This document shows, in pieces, positions 45,761-54,970 of a stretch of DNA of 64,000 nucleotides. The stretch lies in assembly GCA_902760595.1 (NCBI GenBank), contig CACWHI010000004.1:42922-106921 (forward strand), given 5' to 3'. The stretch comes from an uncultured Eubacteriales bacterium (GTDB lineage Bacteria > Bacillota > Clostridia > Christensenellales > Aristaeellaceae). The notes below the pieces were generated by a model. That model saw only the letters and a program-made list of their open reading frames with translations. It had not been told where the DNA came from and ran no database searches. The position numbers and the translations under genes are program-made. The stretch's first letter is position 1; every line of letters begins with the position of its first letter.

Positions 45761-45823
45761 CGTGTGATACAACTTGCATTGAAACTTCATTTCTTTAAAA
45801 AGAGACCGGAAAGGAGACACCCC

Positions 45824-46963
45824 ATGAACAAACGCATACTGACCGCGCTTTGCCTGATCTGCTCCATGTCCCTGCTGGCTTCCGCCGTCCTGGCGGACAG
45901 CCTGACCCTGAACGGCACCGTGGCAGCGGGTAAAACCATCGAGGTTTACGCGCCGATCGGCGGCACTGTCGCCTCCGTCGTGGCTGAGGTCGGCCAGGAG
46001 GTCGGCGCGGAGGATGTGCTCTACGCGCTGAAGACCACCAAGGTGTACGCCGAGGAGGACGGCACCGTGACCGGCATTTTCGGTGAGCCCGGCGATTCCG
46101 CCGCCACTGTCTCCACACGCTACGGTGCCGTCATGTATCTGGAGGGAGACTCCGTATACAGCGTTTCCGCTTCCACGGACAACGCCTATAACACGACGGA
46201 CACGAAATTCGTGCACGTCGGTGAAACGGTATACCTGAAGTGCCGCAGCAATTCCGACCGCACCGGCGTCGGCACCATCACCTCCATCGAGGGCACCAGC
46301 TATCAGATCAAGGTCTCCTCCGGCACCTTCATCCCCGGCGATTCCGTTGACATCTACCGCGACATCGAATACACCAACACCAAGCGCATCGGCCGCGGCT
46401 CCGTCAGCCGTACCAGCCCGACCGCAGTCACAGCCTCCGGCTCCATCGTCCGCTTCGCGGTCAAGGACGGCGACCAGGTCAAACGCGGCGACCTGCTGCT
46501 GGAGACCCTGGACGGCACCTTTGACGGCTATTACATGAGCGGCACCGATATCCTGGCCGGCAGCGCCGGCATCGTCGGCAGTCTGAGCGCGAGCCAGGGC
46601 AGCAGCATCCAGGGCGGCAACGTGGTCGCTGTCATCTATCCCCGCGAAGGCATGCGCGTCGAGGCGACCGTGCCCGAAGACAGCCGCAGCGATATCAAGG
46701 TAGGCGACAAGGTCATGATCGAGCTAGAAGCCGACGAATCCAAGACCTACAAGGGCGTCGTGACGATGGTTTCCTCCGTGGCCGAAAGCGGAAGCGCCGA
46801 GACCATCTACCGCGTGCTCGTCAGCTTTACGCCGGATCACGAGGTCAACTTCGGTATGAGCGTCGTCGTGACCACCCTGGAAGCAGAAGATGAGGAAGAG
46901 GTGACCGAGCATGCGGATGAGCCAGCCGAAGAAAAAGATGCTGAGGAAATCAGCGGAAACTGA
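45824..46963 (+). CDS. exported HlyD/MacA-like periplasmic adaptor protein
   Basis: A 379-residue protein from the ATG at 45824 (AAAGGAG upstream) with signal peptide NKRILTALCLICSMSLLASA. The mature part has a lipoyl-like half (VYAPIGGTVASVVAEVGQEV), a second repeat of the same type (GSIVRFAVKDGDQVKRGDLL), a beta-barrel (VEATVPEDSRSDIKVGDKVM) and an acidic C-terminus. It lacks a membrane anchor and is a distant paralogue of the protein at 48787. It probably assists the MacAB-like exporter encoded just upstream. Confidence 0.85.
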   Translation: MNKRILTALCLICSMSLLASAVLADSLTLNGTVAAGKTIEVYAPIGGTVASVVAEVGQEVGAEDVLYALKTTKVYAEEDGTVTGIFGEPGDSAATVSTRYGAVMYLEGDSVYSVSASTDNAYNTTDTKFVHVGETVYLKCRSNSDRTGVGTITSIEGTSYQIKVSSGTFIPGDSVDIYRDIEYTNTKRIGRGSVSRTSPTAVTASGSIVRFAVKDGDQVKRGDLLLETLDGTFDGYYMSGTDILAGSAGIVGSLSASQGSSIQGGNVVAVIYPREGMRVEATVPEDSRSDIKVGDKVMIELEADESKTYKGVVTMVSSVAESGSAETIYRVLVSFTPDHEVNFGMSVVVTTLEAEDEEEVTEHADEPAEEKDAEEISGN

Positions 46964-48722
46964 CCGCCCGGTCAAGCGTTTTCTCTGCCTGATACTGTGT
47001 CTGTGCCTGCTCTGTGCCTCAGGATACGTTCTGCCCTCTTCTTACGCGGAAGAGGGGACGGATGCGCCTGAGGCGACACAGAGCCCCACTCCTTCCCCCA
47101 CAAATGTGCCTGAAGTTACCAAAGCGCCGGAGATTCTTTCCACTCCGAGCGGTAATAGCGGCGATTCAGGCAATGTTTCGCCCACTGCCAAGCCAGATAC
47201 TGGCGATTTCAATGATCCGACGCCCACTAAAACGCCTTCTTTAACACCTGATCCGGAAGGCGCCGGACCTGACGACAAAGATCCGACGCCGACCCCAACG
47301 CCTGCCACGTCGCCGACCGTTACGCCGGCCAACGATCCAACGCCGACCCCGGTCTCCGATCAGGCTTCAACGCCGGAGATCACCCCGACGCCGACGCCTG
47401 CACCTGATATGACAGACGACCCGGATACTACCCCGACCCCATCCCCCGTGCCGGATACCACGGACGATCCGGAGGTTACTCCATCGCCTACTCCGGTGCC
47501 GGATAACACAGACGCTCCTGAGACCACTCCGTCGCCAACTCCCATGCCGGATACTACAGACGATCCGGAGGTCACTCCGTCGCCCTCTCCCGCGCCGGAT
47601 GACGCGGACGATCCTGAGACCACTCCGTCGCCCTCTCCGGATCCGGACAGTACGGATGAGCCGGAAGCTACCCCGACTCCGACGCCGCTGCCCGAGCTGA
47701 CGCTGGTCATCGAAGGCGCGACTGAGGATGAGGAGCACCTCTGGCATCTGACTCTGAACACGGGCGATCCGCTGAAGCTGAAATGGACCTTCAACCTCTC
47801 CGCGACCGAATACGAGGTCAGTCTGAGCGGCAGCGAAAGCCAGAAGCTGCAGCAGAATACCGCGGCGGCCAGCATCAGCCTGGACACGTCAAGCCTCAGC
47901 TCCGGCCTGTTTACCGTTCAGGTAAAGGCGAAATCCGAAGGCAGTGTACTGGCCTCGGTCAGTCAGTCTCTGCAGCTGACGCTGAAGACACCCACGCCCA
48001 CTCCGACCAGGAAGCCGACTTCCAAGCCTACCGCCACCCCGACTCCCCAGCCGGACGTCACAGATGAGCCGGATACAACGCCAACGCCCACTCCTACGCC
48101 TGAAGCTCCCGATGTCACACCGACGCCGGATACAACAGAGGAGCCCGAATCCACTGACACGCCTCAGCCCACGATACCCGGCGGAAAATGGCCCTGGCCC
48201 GGCGGACGCGGAAGCAAAGGCAGGGGCGGCGGAAGCGGAAGCACCGCGTTCGTCATCACCCCGGGCAAGGCACTGATCAGCACCCATGCCAGCGGGACCG
48301 GCGATATGACCGTATACGGGACTGTTCCCCTGTCCCTGGACGCAGATACCATGCAGATCCTGAGCATGGGCGGCATGGCGCTTGAAGTCAGCCGCGGCGG
48401 CGAGAAGGATTTCCAGGCGCAGCTTGCCGAAGACCGGCTCGTCCTGAGCTCCGAGGAGGAAGGCAGCTGGTTCTTTACCCAGTACGCGCTGCAGACCCTG
48501 GCACGGTCCGGGATTAGTTCGCTGTCCTTCAGTACGGATGCCGGCGATATCGTGATCCCGACGGATATGTCCCTTTCCGGCACCGCCTACGGCCATGAAC
48601 GCGCGAACGGCTTTGTAGCCTCCGACTTCGTGTTCGTACTGAACGAGTATGGCCTGTACCTGAATGTGGAAGACCGTTACTACACAGTCCGCGACGGCGT
48701 TCTGACGCCGATCGCCGGATAA
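46911..48722 (+). CDS. exported Thr/Pro-rich repeat protein
   Basis: A 603-residue protein whose start overlaps the upstream adaptor by 53 bases (ATG at 46911; a later ATG at 46938 is possible). After a basic segment and signal peptide (FLCLILCLCLLCASGY) the mature protein has about 190 residues of Thr/Pro/Asp-rich sequence including six 16-residue tandem repeats, then a beta-rich domain (about 265-355), a second Thr/Pro linker (about 360-425), a basic Gly-rich stretch (GGRGSKGRGGGSGS) and a C-terminal domain of about 160 residues. No sortase motif is seen. Such linkers span the cell wall and are often glycosylated. Function unknown; its position within an export operon suggests it is a partner or a cargo. 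Confidence 0.85.
   Translation: MRMSQPKKKMLRKSAETDRPVKRFLCLILCLCLLCASGYVLPSSYAEEGTDAPEATQSPTPSPTNVPEVTKAPEILSTPSGNSGDSGNVSPTAKPDTGDFNDPTPTKTPSLTPDPEGAGPDDKDPTPTPTPATSPTVTPANDPTPTPVSDQASTPEITPTPTPAPDMTDDPDTTPTPSPVPDTTDDPEVTPSPTPVPDNTDAPETTPSPTPMPDTTDDPEVTPSPSPAPDDADDPETTPSPSPDPDSTDEPEATPTPTPLPELTLVIEGATEDEEHLWHLTLNTGDPLKLKWTFNLSATEYEVSLSGSESQKLQQNTAAASISLDTSSLSSGLFTVQVKAKSEGSVLASVSQSLQLTLKTPTPTPTRKPTSKPTATPTPQPDVTDEPDTTPTPTPTPEAPDVTPTPDTTEEPESTDTPQPTIPGGKWPWPGGRGSKGRGGGSGSTAFVITPGKALISTHASGTGDMTVYGTVPLSLDADTMQILSMGGMALEVSRGGEKDFQAQLAEDRLVLSSEEEGSWFFTQYALQTLARSGISSLSFSTDAGDIVIPTDMSLSGTAYGHERANGFVASDFVFVLNEYGLYLNVEDRYYTVRDGVLTPIAG
47403..47690 (+). repeat. six tandem 48-base coding repeats
   Basis: In-frame repeats encoding 16 residues of the form PD-x-TDDPE-x-TPSPTP-x (residues 165-260 of the protein). 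Copies are diverged at the DNA level, so the array is not recent. Confidence 0.85.
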
Positions 48723-48786
48723 GTATCCTGCTTTCGCTTTCATAGGAAGCCGATCCATCTGATTCTGTATGAGAAATGAGGCAGCC

Positions 48787-49779
48787 ATGAAAACAAGAAC
48801 CTTCATTCTGCTGTTGACCGCAATGCTGGCAGCGGCGCCTGCCCTGGCGGATACCTGGGCAGGGACAGTATCCGCGTCTGGCACGACCGACATCGAGATC
48901 CCCTCCGACGGAACGCTGACTTCCCTTGAGCTGGAGGTCGGCCAGCGCGTCCAGGCGGGCGAAACCGTCGGCGTGATCCGGGAAACCAAGGTGTTCTCCC
49001 CCGTGGACGGGACCGTGGCGGCGGTACATATGGAGGTCGGCGACACCGCCTCCGGTACCGTGCTGGAGATCGCGCCTGTCAGCCGGTATACCTTGACCTG
49101 CACGGCGGAAAGCTATGCCAAGACACCGGAAAACGCCCTGATCCACAGCGGAGAATCCCTATATGTCAGATGCTCCGCGGATGGCACCCACCGCGCGATC
49201 GCCCGGGTCACCACGATCAACGGCGCCGCCTTTGACGCCGAAGTGACCGCCGGCGAACTGTATGTGGGCGAGACGGTTTTCCTGTACCGCAGCCGGGCCA
49301 TGACAACCGAAAGCCTGGTCGGCAAAGGCACTGTCACCACCCACGAAACGGTCGCCGTGGCCGGCGATGGCGTGCTGCTGAAGCTCCGCGTCGGCGTGGG
49401 CAGCGTCGTGGAGCGGGGGCAGTGGCTCTTTTCCACCGCCTCCAGCGAGGATACGGAAGTGACCGTGCCCGCTGACGGAATCGTGACGGCAGTCAACGTC
49501 CAGGTGGGAAGCGCCGTGCGGGAGGACCAGTCCGCTGCCACGATCGCGACAGCGATCACCCTGCGGGCGGAGGTCAGCGCCGACGACGCCATGCGCTTCA
49601 AAAAAGGCGATACCTGGTATTATACCCGCAACGACGATTCCCATGAGACGCACCGTTCCTGCACCGTCCAGCGCATCCTGACCAACGAGCAGGACGCCTC
49701 CGCTACGATCGTGCTGATCCCCGAAGAAAAGGACCTGCCGATCGGCCTGGGCATCATCCTGACGGACGAGGCGGAATAG
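48787..49779 (+). CDS. exported adaptor-like protein, paralogue of the protein at 45824
   Basis: A 330-residue protein from the ATG at 48787 (GAGG upstream) with signal peptide KTRTFILLLTAMLAAAPALA. It repeats the plan of the adaptor at 45824: lipoyl-like SLELEVGQRVQAGETVGVI, a partner segment VDGTVAAVHMEVGDTASG, a central beta domain and a second lipoyl-like pair (LLKLRVGVGSVVERGQWLF ... VTAVNVQVGSAV). No membrane anchor. It ends the MacAB-like operon. Role inferred from context. Confidence 0.82.
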   Translation: MKTRTFILLLTAMLAAAPALADTWAGTVSASGTTDIEIPSDGTLTSLELEVGQRVQAGETVGVIRETKVFSPVDGTVAAVHMEVGDTASGTVLEIAPVSRYTLTCTAESYAKTPENALIHSGESLYVRCSADGTHRAIARVTTINGAAFDAEVTAGELYVGETVFLYRSRAMTTESLVGKGTVTTHETVAVAGDGVLLKLRVGVGSVVERGQWLFSTASSEDTEVTVPADGIVTAVNVQVGSAVREDQSAATIATAITLRAEVSADDAMRFKKGDTWYYTRNDDSHETHRSCTVQRILTNEQDASATIVLIPEEKDLPIGLGIILTDEAE

Positions 49780-49786
49780 TATAAGA

Positions 49787-49836
49787 ATACGAATGGGCTG
49801 CAGCGAAATCCGCATTCCGCTGCAGCCCATTTGTAT
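49787..49836 (+). terminator. bidirectional terminator between the export operon and the convergent ABC exporter
   Basis: A 19-base inverted repeat ATACGAATGGGCTGCAGCG / CGCTGCAGCCCATTTGTAT (one mismatch) with a 12-base loop, followed on the plus strand by TTCTGTTTC. It fills the 64-base gap between the stops of two convergent genes. Confidence 0.8.
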
Positions 49837-49843
49837 TTCTGTT

Positions 49844-51613
49844 TCACTCAAACTGCGATCTGTACAGCTTCCAGTAGAAGCCCTTTTCACGCATCAGCGA
49901 TTCATGCGTGCCCTGTTCCACCACGTCGCCCTGGTTCAGCACCAGGATCAGGTCGGCATGCTGTATGGTGGACAGGCGGTGCGCGATGACGAAGCAGGTC
50001 TTATCCCGCATCAGCTCGCGCATAGCGGCCTGAATCGCGCGCTCTGTGGAGGTATCCACATTGGAGGTCGCCTCATCCAGGATCAGCATCCGCGCGTCGT
50101 AAAGCATGGCGCGGGCAATTGTCAGCAGCTGCTTCTGGCCTTTGGAGATATTGCCTCCGTCCTCGCTGATGACCGTCTGATAGCCTTCCGGAAGGCGCAT
50201 GATGAATGGATGGATATGCGCCGCTTTGGCTGCCGCCACTACTTCCTCCATGGTCGCGCCAGGCCGCCCGTAGGCGATATTCTCGAAGATGGTGCCCCGG
50301 AACACCCAGGTATCCTGCAGCACCATCGCGTACGCGCCGCGCACGCTGCGCCGGGTGCAGTCGCGCACATCGTGCTCATCCACGAAGACAGCGCCTTTGT
50401 CAACATCATAAAAGCGCATCAACAGGTTGATGATCGTGGTTTTTCCCGCGCCGGTCGGGCCGACGATGGCCACCAGCTTTCCCGCCTCCGCGTGCATGCA
50501 CAGATCATGGATGATCGTACGCGCTTCGTCGTAGCCAAAGGCGACATGATCCAGACGCACGTCTCCCCGGACATCTGTGAGCTCAGCGGCGTTTTCCATG
50601 TCGCTCTGCTCCTCTCTTTCGTCCAGCAGCGCGAACACGCGCTCGGAGGCAGCCAGGGCGGAAAACAGCTCGTTGATGATATTGGCGATCTCGTTGATCG
50701 GGCCGGAGAATTTGCGTGAGTACAGGACGAAGGAAGAGATGCTTCCCAGCCCGATCCATCCGTGCATGTACAGTACGGAGCCGAGCAGAGCGATCAATGA
50801 CAGGGTGATATTGTTGATCGCGCCCATGGTCGGGCCGATCGTCACGCCGTAGCGATCCGCCTCATAATACGCCTCTGCCGCGTCCGTATTGATTTTGTCG
50901 AACCGCCGCTCCGCCTGGTCCTCATACGCGTACGACTGGATCGTCTTATGCCCGGACAGCATTTCCTCCACAAAGCCGTTCATGACGCCATAGCATTTGG
51001 AACGGCGCACGAACCGGGGCTGCGTGATTTTGCGCATGCGGGAGGTATACAGCACCGCGGCCGGAACGCTGAACAGCACCACAGCCGACAGCGGCAGGGA
51101 GATGGAGACCATCATCACCACCGAGCCGATCACCGTGACCAGGCTGGTCAGGATGCTGGTGACATCCGTCGCCATGCAGGTCGTGATCACGTCCACATCA
51201 TAGCTGACGCGGCTGATGACGTCGCCCGCCTGGTTGCGGTCAAAGAAGCCCACCGGCAGGCGCATCAGCTTCTCAAATACCGCGCCTCGCAGCTGCCGGG
51301 CGACGCGCCTGGAAACATTCATCATCAGCGCGTGAATAGCGATCGTCAGCAACGAAGACGCCGCGTAGCAGAGCAGCATCCTCAGCGCGTAATAAGCGAC
51401 ACGGTCAAAATTGACCCGGCCGGCGCCCGCCGCGGCCTCGTTGATCGCGGACCCCGCCAGGTTCGGCCCCCACAGGCTCAGCAGGTTGGACACCACACAC
51501 AGCGCCGCCACCAGCGCGATCAGCCAGCGGAAAGGCCCCATGAACGAGAGCAGCCGCCGAAAGGCGCCACGCGCGTCGCGCGGCTTATACATGATGGAGT
51601 CGCGTCTTGCCAT
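49844..51613 (-). CDS. ABC exporter subunit (transmembrane plus ATPase), YheH-like half
   Basis: About 589 residues from the ATG at 51613 (GGGGGAGG upstream). Six membrane segments occupy residues 30-310; the ATPase domain has Walker A GPTGAGKTT, an altered signature ISKGQKQLL in place of LSGGQ, and Walker B MLILDEATSNVD with the catalytic Glu intact. It begins one base after the stop of its partner at 51615, so the two form a heterodimeric multidrug-type exporter. Substrate unknown. Confidence 0.93.
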   Translation of the reverse strand: MARRDSIMYKPRDARGAFRRLLSFMGPFRWLIALVAALCVVSNLLSLWGPNLAGSAINEAAAGAGRVNFDRVAYYALRMLLCYAASSLLTIAIHALMMNVSRRVARQLRGAVFEKLMRLPVGFFDRNQAGDVISRVSYDVDVITTCMATDVTSILTSLVTVIGSVVMMVSISLPLSAVVLFSVPAAVLYTSRMRKITQPRFVRRSKCYGVMNGFVEEMLSGHKTIQSYAYEDQAERRFDKINTDAAEAYYEADRYGVTIGPTMGAINNITLSLIALLGSVLYMHGWIGLGSISSFVLYSRKFSGPINEIANIINELFSALAASERVFALLDEREEQSDMENAAELTDVRGDVRLDHVAFGYDEARTIIHDLCMHAEAGKLVAIVGPTGAGKTTIINLLMRFYDVDKGAVFVDEHDVRDCTRRSVRGAYAMVLQDTWVFRGTIFENIAYGRPGATMEEVVAAAKAAHIHPFIMRLPEGYQTVISEDGGNISKGQKQLLTIARAMLYDARMLILDEATSNVDTSTERAIQAAMRELMRDKTCFVIAHRLSTIQHADLILVLNQGDVVEQGTHESLMREKGFYWKLYRSQFE

Positions 51614-51614
51614 A

Positions 51615-53378
51615 TCAGTCCGCCTCCCCCATCTGCGTTTCATGGATCATCCGGTATTCAGGACAGTTCTTCAGCAGCTCTTCGTGCGTCCCGTACCCGA
51701 TCATACGCCCCTCATCCAGGACCATGATCCGATCGAGGTTTTTCAGCGACGATACGCGCTGCGCGATAACGATCATGGTCGTATCGCTGTAATGCTCTCC
51801 GATCGCCCTGCGCAAAGCGGCGTCCGTCCGATAATCCAGCGCGGAAGAGCTGTCGTCCAGCACCAGGATCTCCGGATGCGCCGCCAAAGCGCGCGCGATC
51901 AGCAGGCGCTGCTTCTGCCCGCCGGAGAAATTGGCCCCGTGGATGACCGCCTTGTGATCATACTGATCCTCGTACCCCTCCACGAAATCCCGCGCCATGG
52001 CGTCCCCGACCGCTGCGTGCAGCATGTCCTCGTCCACATCCCGCCCGAAGGCCACGTTCTCCCGGATCGTATCGGCAAAGATCGCGTCGTTCTGCAGCAC
52101 GACACCGAACCTGCGGCGCAGCTCCGGCAGGGCATACGTACGCACGTCACGGCCGTCCACGAACACATGCCCCTCCTGGGGCTCGTAAAAGCGCATCAGC
52201 AGGTTGATGATACTGGTCTTCCCCGCGCCCGTCGCGCCGATAATGCCCAGGGAGCCGCCTTTGGGAAGCTCAAAGTCGATATCGATCAGGCACTTCTGCC
52301 GCGCCGAGCCGGCGAAGCGCTCATCGCGCGCGTCAGACTGGACTTCGCCGTCATAGCTGAAGGAAACATGATCGAAAACGATAAACCCTTCCCGCTCGCA
52401 CCTGGCAGCCTCTCCTTCCGGCAGAACCGGCAGCGCGTCCTCCTGGTCGACGGCCTGCTGTATGCGGTTGGCCGAGGCGTTCGCCTTGGACAGCATCATA
52501 AAAATGCGGTTCAGGCCCATCACGCCCATCAGAATCATGTTGAAATACGTCAGGAAGGCCAGGATCACGCCCGGCTCAGTCACCCCGTCATTGACGCGGC
52601 GCGCGCCGATCCACACCACCAGGGTGAGCCCGACGTTCAGGAACAGCGTCACAATGGGTCCCGGCAGGGACATGATCATGCCCGCCCGGATATCGCGGCG
52701 CATGGTCTCCTCATTGGCTTGCCTGAAGCGTTCCGTCTCGTGCTCCTCGCGGGAGAGCGCCTTCACGACGCGGATCCCGGTGATATTTTCACGCATCACG
52801 CGCACGATCTCGTCCATACCGCGCTGGACCATCGCGTACAGCGGGATGCCGCGCATGGAAATCATCACCACCAGCACCACCAGGATAGGCGCCATCACGC
52901 ACAGGATGGACGCCAATCCCGTATCCATTGTCAGGGTGATGGCGATCCCGCCCAGCAGCATGATCGGCGCGCGGATGCCGATGGTCTGGACCGACTGTAT
53001 GAAGGACTGCACATTATAGCTGTCTGAGGTCATGCGCGAAATCAGCGAAGGCAGGCCGATCTCGTCCATCTGCGCTCCGGACAGGTGCAGCGCGGCGTGA
53101 AACAGGTCCCTTCTGATCGTGAAGGTGGCCTCCTTGGCTGTTTTCACGCTGAGCCGGTTGGCGGTCACGTTCAGGAACCTCGTCGCGACAGCCAGGGCGA
53201 TCATCAAAAGCCCCCACAGGATCACTGGCAGCATATCCTTCAGCGGCACCACGTGGTCGATCAGGTGTTCCATGACATAAGGGATCATCAGCTCCAGCGT
53301 CGTCCCCGCCAGCTTGATCAGCATGACCCCCGCCATGCGGTATTTATATGGATTCAGATATCGGAAGAGAAACCTCAT
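51615..53378 (-). CDS. ABC exporter subunit with degenerate catalytic site, YheI-like half
   Basis: A 587-residue transmembrane-ATPase half-transporter: six membrane segments, Walker A GATGAGKTS, canonical signature FSGGQKQRL and Walker B ILVLDDSSSALD, where the catalytic Glu is Asp. A degenerate site in one half and an altered signature in the other is the known asymmetry of heterodimeric exporters such as BmrCD. It overlaps the proA stop by four bases. Confidence 0.93.
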   Translation of the reverse strand: MRFLFRYLNPYKYRMAGVMLIKLAGTTLELMIPYVMEHLIDHVVPLKDMLPVILWGLLMIALAVATRFLNVTANRLSVKTAKEATFTIRRDLFHAALHLSGAQMDEIGLPSLISRMTSDSYNVQSFIQSVQTIGIRAPIMLLGGIAITLTMDTGLASILCVMAPILVVLVVMISMRGIPLYAMVQRGMDEIVRVMRENITGIRVVKALSREEHETERFRQANEETMRRDIRAGMIMSLPGPIVTLFLNVGLTLVVWIGARRVNDGVTEPGVILAFLTYFNMILMGVMGLNRIFMMLSKANASANRIQQAVDQEDALPVLPEGEAARCEREGFIVFDHVSFSYDGEVQSDARDERFAGSARQKCLIDIDFELPKGGSLGIIGATGAGKTSIINLLMRFYEPQEGHVFVDGRDVRTYALPELRRRFGVVLQNDAIFADTIRENVAFGRDVDEDMLHAAVGDAMARDFVEGYEDQYDHKAVIHGANFSGGQKQRLLIARALAAHPEILVLDDSSSALDYRTDAALRRAIGEHYSDTTMIVIAQRVSSLKNLDRIMVLDEGRMIGYGTHEELLKNCPEYRMIHETQMGEAD

Positions 53379-54694
53379 GCTTCACCGTCTTTAAGATCCC
53401 GATGCGTATACGTGTAGGTGCCGTCCAGTGTTCCCGCGACCGTCTGGCCGGAGCCCAGCAGCACGTACTTATAGGTGCACAGCCCCTCCAGCCCTACAGG
53501 GCCGCGCGCGTGGAGCCGGCTGGTGGAGATGCCCACCTCGGCGCCGAAGCCGTAGCGGTAGCCGTCCGCGAAACGGGTGGAGCAGTTCACGTATACGCCC
53601 GCGGAGTCCACATGGCTGATAAAATACTGCCGGTTCGCTTCATCACGGGTGATGATTGCGTCCGTGTGGTGCGAGCCGTAGCGGTTGATGTGCGCCACGG
53701 CTTCCTCCACGCCGCTCACTGTTTTGATGGACAGCACCGGGGCCAGGTATTCAGTTTCCCAGTCCTGCTCGGTGGCGGGCTCACAGCCTATGATGGACCG
53801 GGCCGTTTCATCCCCCAGCAGTCTCACGCCCTTTGCGGTCAGCGCCTGCGCGGCCAGAGGCAGGAAGCGTGCCGCGATCCTCCGGTCGACCAGCAGCGTT
53901 TCCGTCGCGTTGCAGACAGCGTATGCCTGCGTCTTCGCGTCCACGGTCACCCGCACCGCCATTTCCAGGTCCGCCGTCGCGTCCACATAGGTATGGCAAA
54001 GGCCGTCCGCGTGCCCCATGACGGGGATATGCGTGTGCTCCATGATATAGCGGACGAAGGCATTGCTGCCGCGCGGGATCAGCAGATCGATGTCCTCTTC
54101 CAGAGAAAGCATGGCGTTCACGTCTTCACGCGTGCGCAGGAGCCCGGCCCAGCCCGCGGGGATCCCCGCGCCCTGCGCCGCCTCGTCCAGCGCGCTGAAC
54201 AGCGCCGCGTTGGACTTTTCAGCCTCCCGGCCGCCCTTCAGCAGCACGGCGTTGCCACTCTTCAGCGCCAGGGAGGCAATCTGCACCAGCGCATCGGGGC
54301 GGCTTTCAAACACCACGCCCAGCACGCCGATGGGACAGGAAATGCGATACAGATTCAGCCCCGGCGTCAGCTCACGCGCCAGCAGCGTCCGATTCAGCGG
54401 ATCCGGCAGGCCTGCCAGCGATCTGAGCCCGTCGATCAGCTGATCGATCTTCCTGTGATTCAGTTCCAGGCGGCTGAGGAGCGGCGCGTCCAGCTGTCCC
54501 GCCCGGGCAGCCTCCATGTCCCGCGCGTTCGCCGCGATGAGCGTCTCACGTTTTTCGTCCAGGGCCGCGGCCATCGCGTAAAGCGCCTTGTTCCGCTGCT
54601 CCAGGGACAGCGCCGTCAGTTCTCTGGACGCCTCCCTTGCCTCCCGGGCGATCTGCGCTACCGTCATTCCCTCCGGCCTGATCTGATCGTTCAT
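53375..54694 (-). CDS. proA: gamma-glutamyl phosphate reductase
   Basis: Second step of proline synthesis, NADPH-dependent reduction of glutamyl phosphate. The 439-residue protein has the family pattern: GVLGVVFESRPDALVQIASL, NAVLLKGGREAEKSN, the catalytic Cys in AYAVCNATETLL, and DSAGVYVNCSTRFADGYRYG with GFGAEVGIST. GGAGG precedes the ATG. proB (glutamate 5-kinase) is not adjacent, which is unusual; instead the stop overlaps an ABC exporter gene. Confidence 0.96.
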   Translation of the reverse strand: MNDQIRPEGMTVAQIAREAREASRELTALSLEQRNKALYAMAAALDEKRETLIAANARDMEAARAGQLDAPLLSRLELNHRKIDQLIDGLRSLAGLPDPLNRTLLARELTPGLNLYRISCPIGVLGVVFESRPDALVQIASLALKSGNAVLLKGGREAEKSNAALFSALDEAAQGAGIPAGWAGLLRTREDVNAMLSLEEDIDLLIPRGSNAFVRYIMEHTHIPVMGHADGLCHTYVDATADLEMAVRVTVDAKTQAYAVCNATETLLVDRRIAARFLPLAAQALTAKGVRLLGDETARSIIGCEPATEQDWETEYLAPVLSIKTVSGVEEAVAHINRYGSHHTDAIITRDEANRQYFISHVDSAGVYVNCSTRFADGYRYGFGAEVGISTSRLHARGPVGLEGLCTYKYVLLGSGQTVAGTLDGTYTYTHRDLKDGEA

Positions 54695-54857
54695 CCGCGA
54701 CAGCCTCCTTCATGCCTTAGCATAGCAGATCATTTCCTTGTAAAGATACCCCAAAAAACAAAAAAAAGCAACGGCTGCACCGTGATCACAGAAAAATAAA
54801 CCTGAATTTGTACATTTCAGGGGTATACGATTCCATAAAAAAAGTCCCACTGTTCTC

Positions 54858-54886
54858 TTGAATTTCCTGTCCTGCCCGCATATAAT
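54858..54886 (+). promoter_or_regulatory. promoter of the HD-domain gene
   Basis: TTGAAT (54858-54863), a 17-base spacer and a consensus TATAAT (54881-54886), 84 bases before the ATG at 54971. The divergent 276-base gap (54695-54970) also holds a small inverted repeat CCTGAA/TTCAGG at 54801-54821 and A-rich tracts on the proA side. Confidence 0.75.
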
Positions 54887-54970
54887 CATCCTGAAGCCAT
54901 GCCGCGTTTGCGGTATAGCTCCTGTAAAACAAACAGCGGCCATAGCCGCTGAAATGACCTGGAGAAAACG

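Noticed and set aside
47403..47690. Regular 48-base repeat array considered as CRISPR
   Set aside because: Repeats are contiguous, in frame, diverged and without spacers; they encode a Thr/Pro protein repeat. No cas genes are present.
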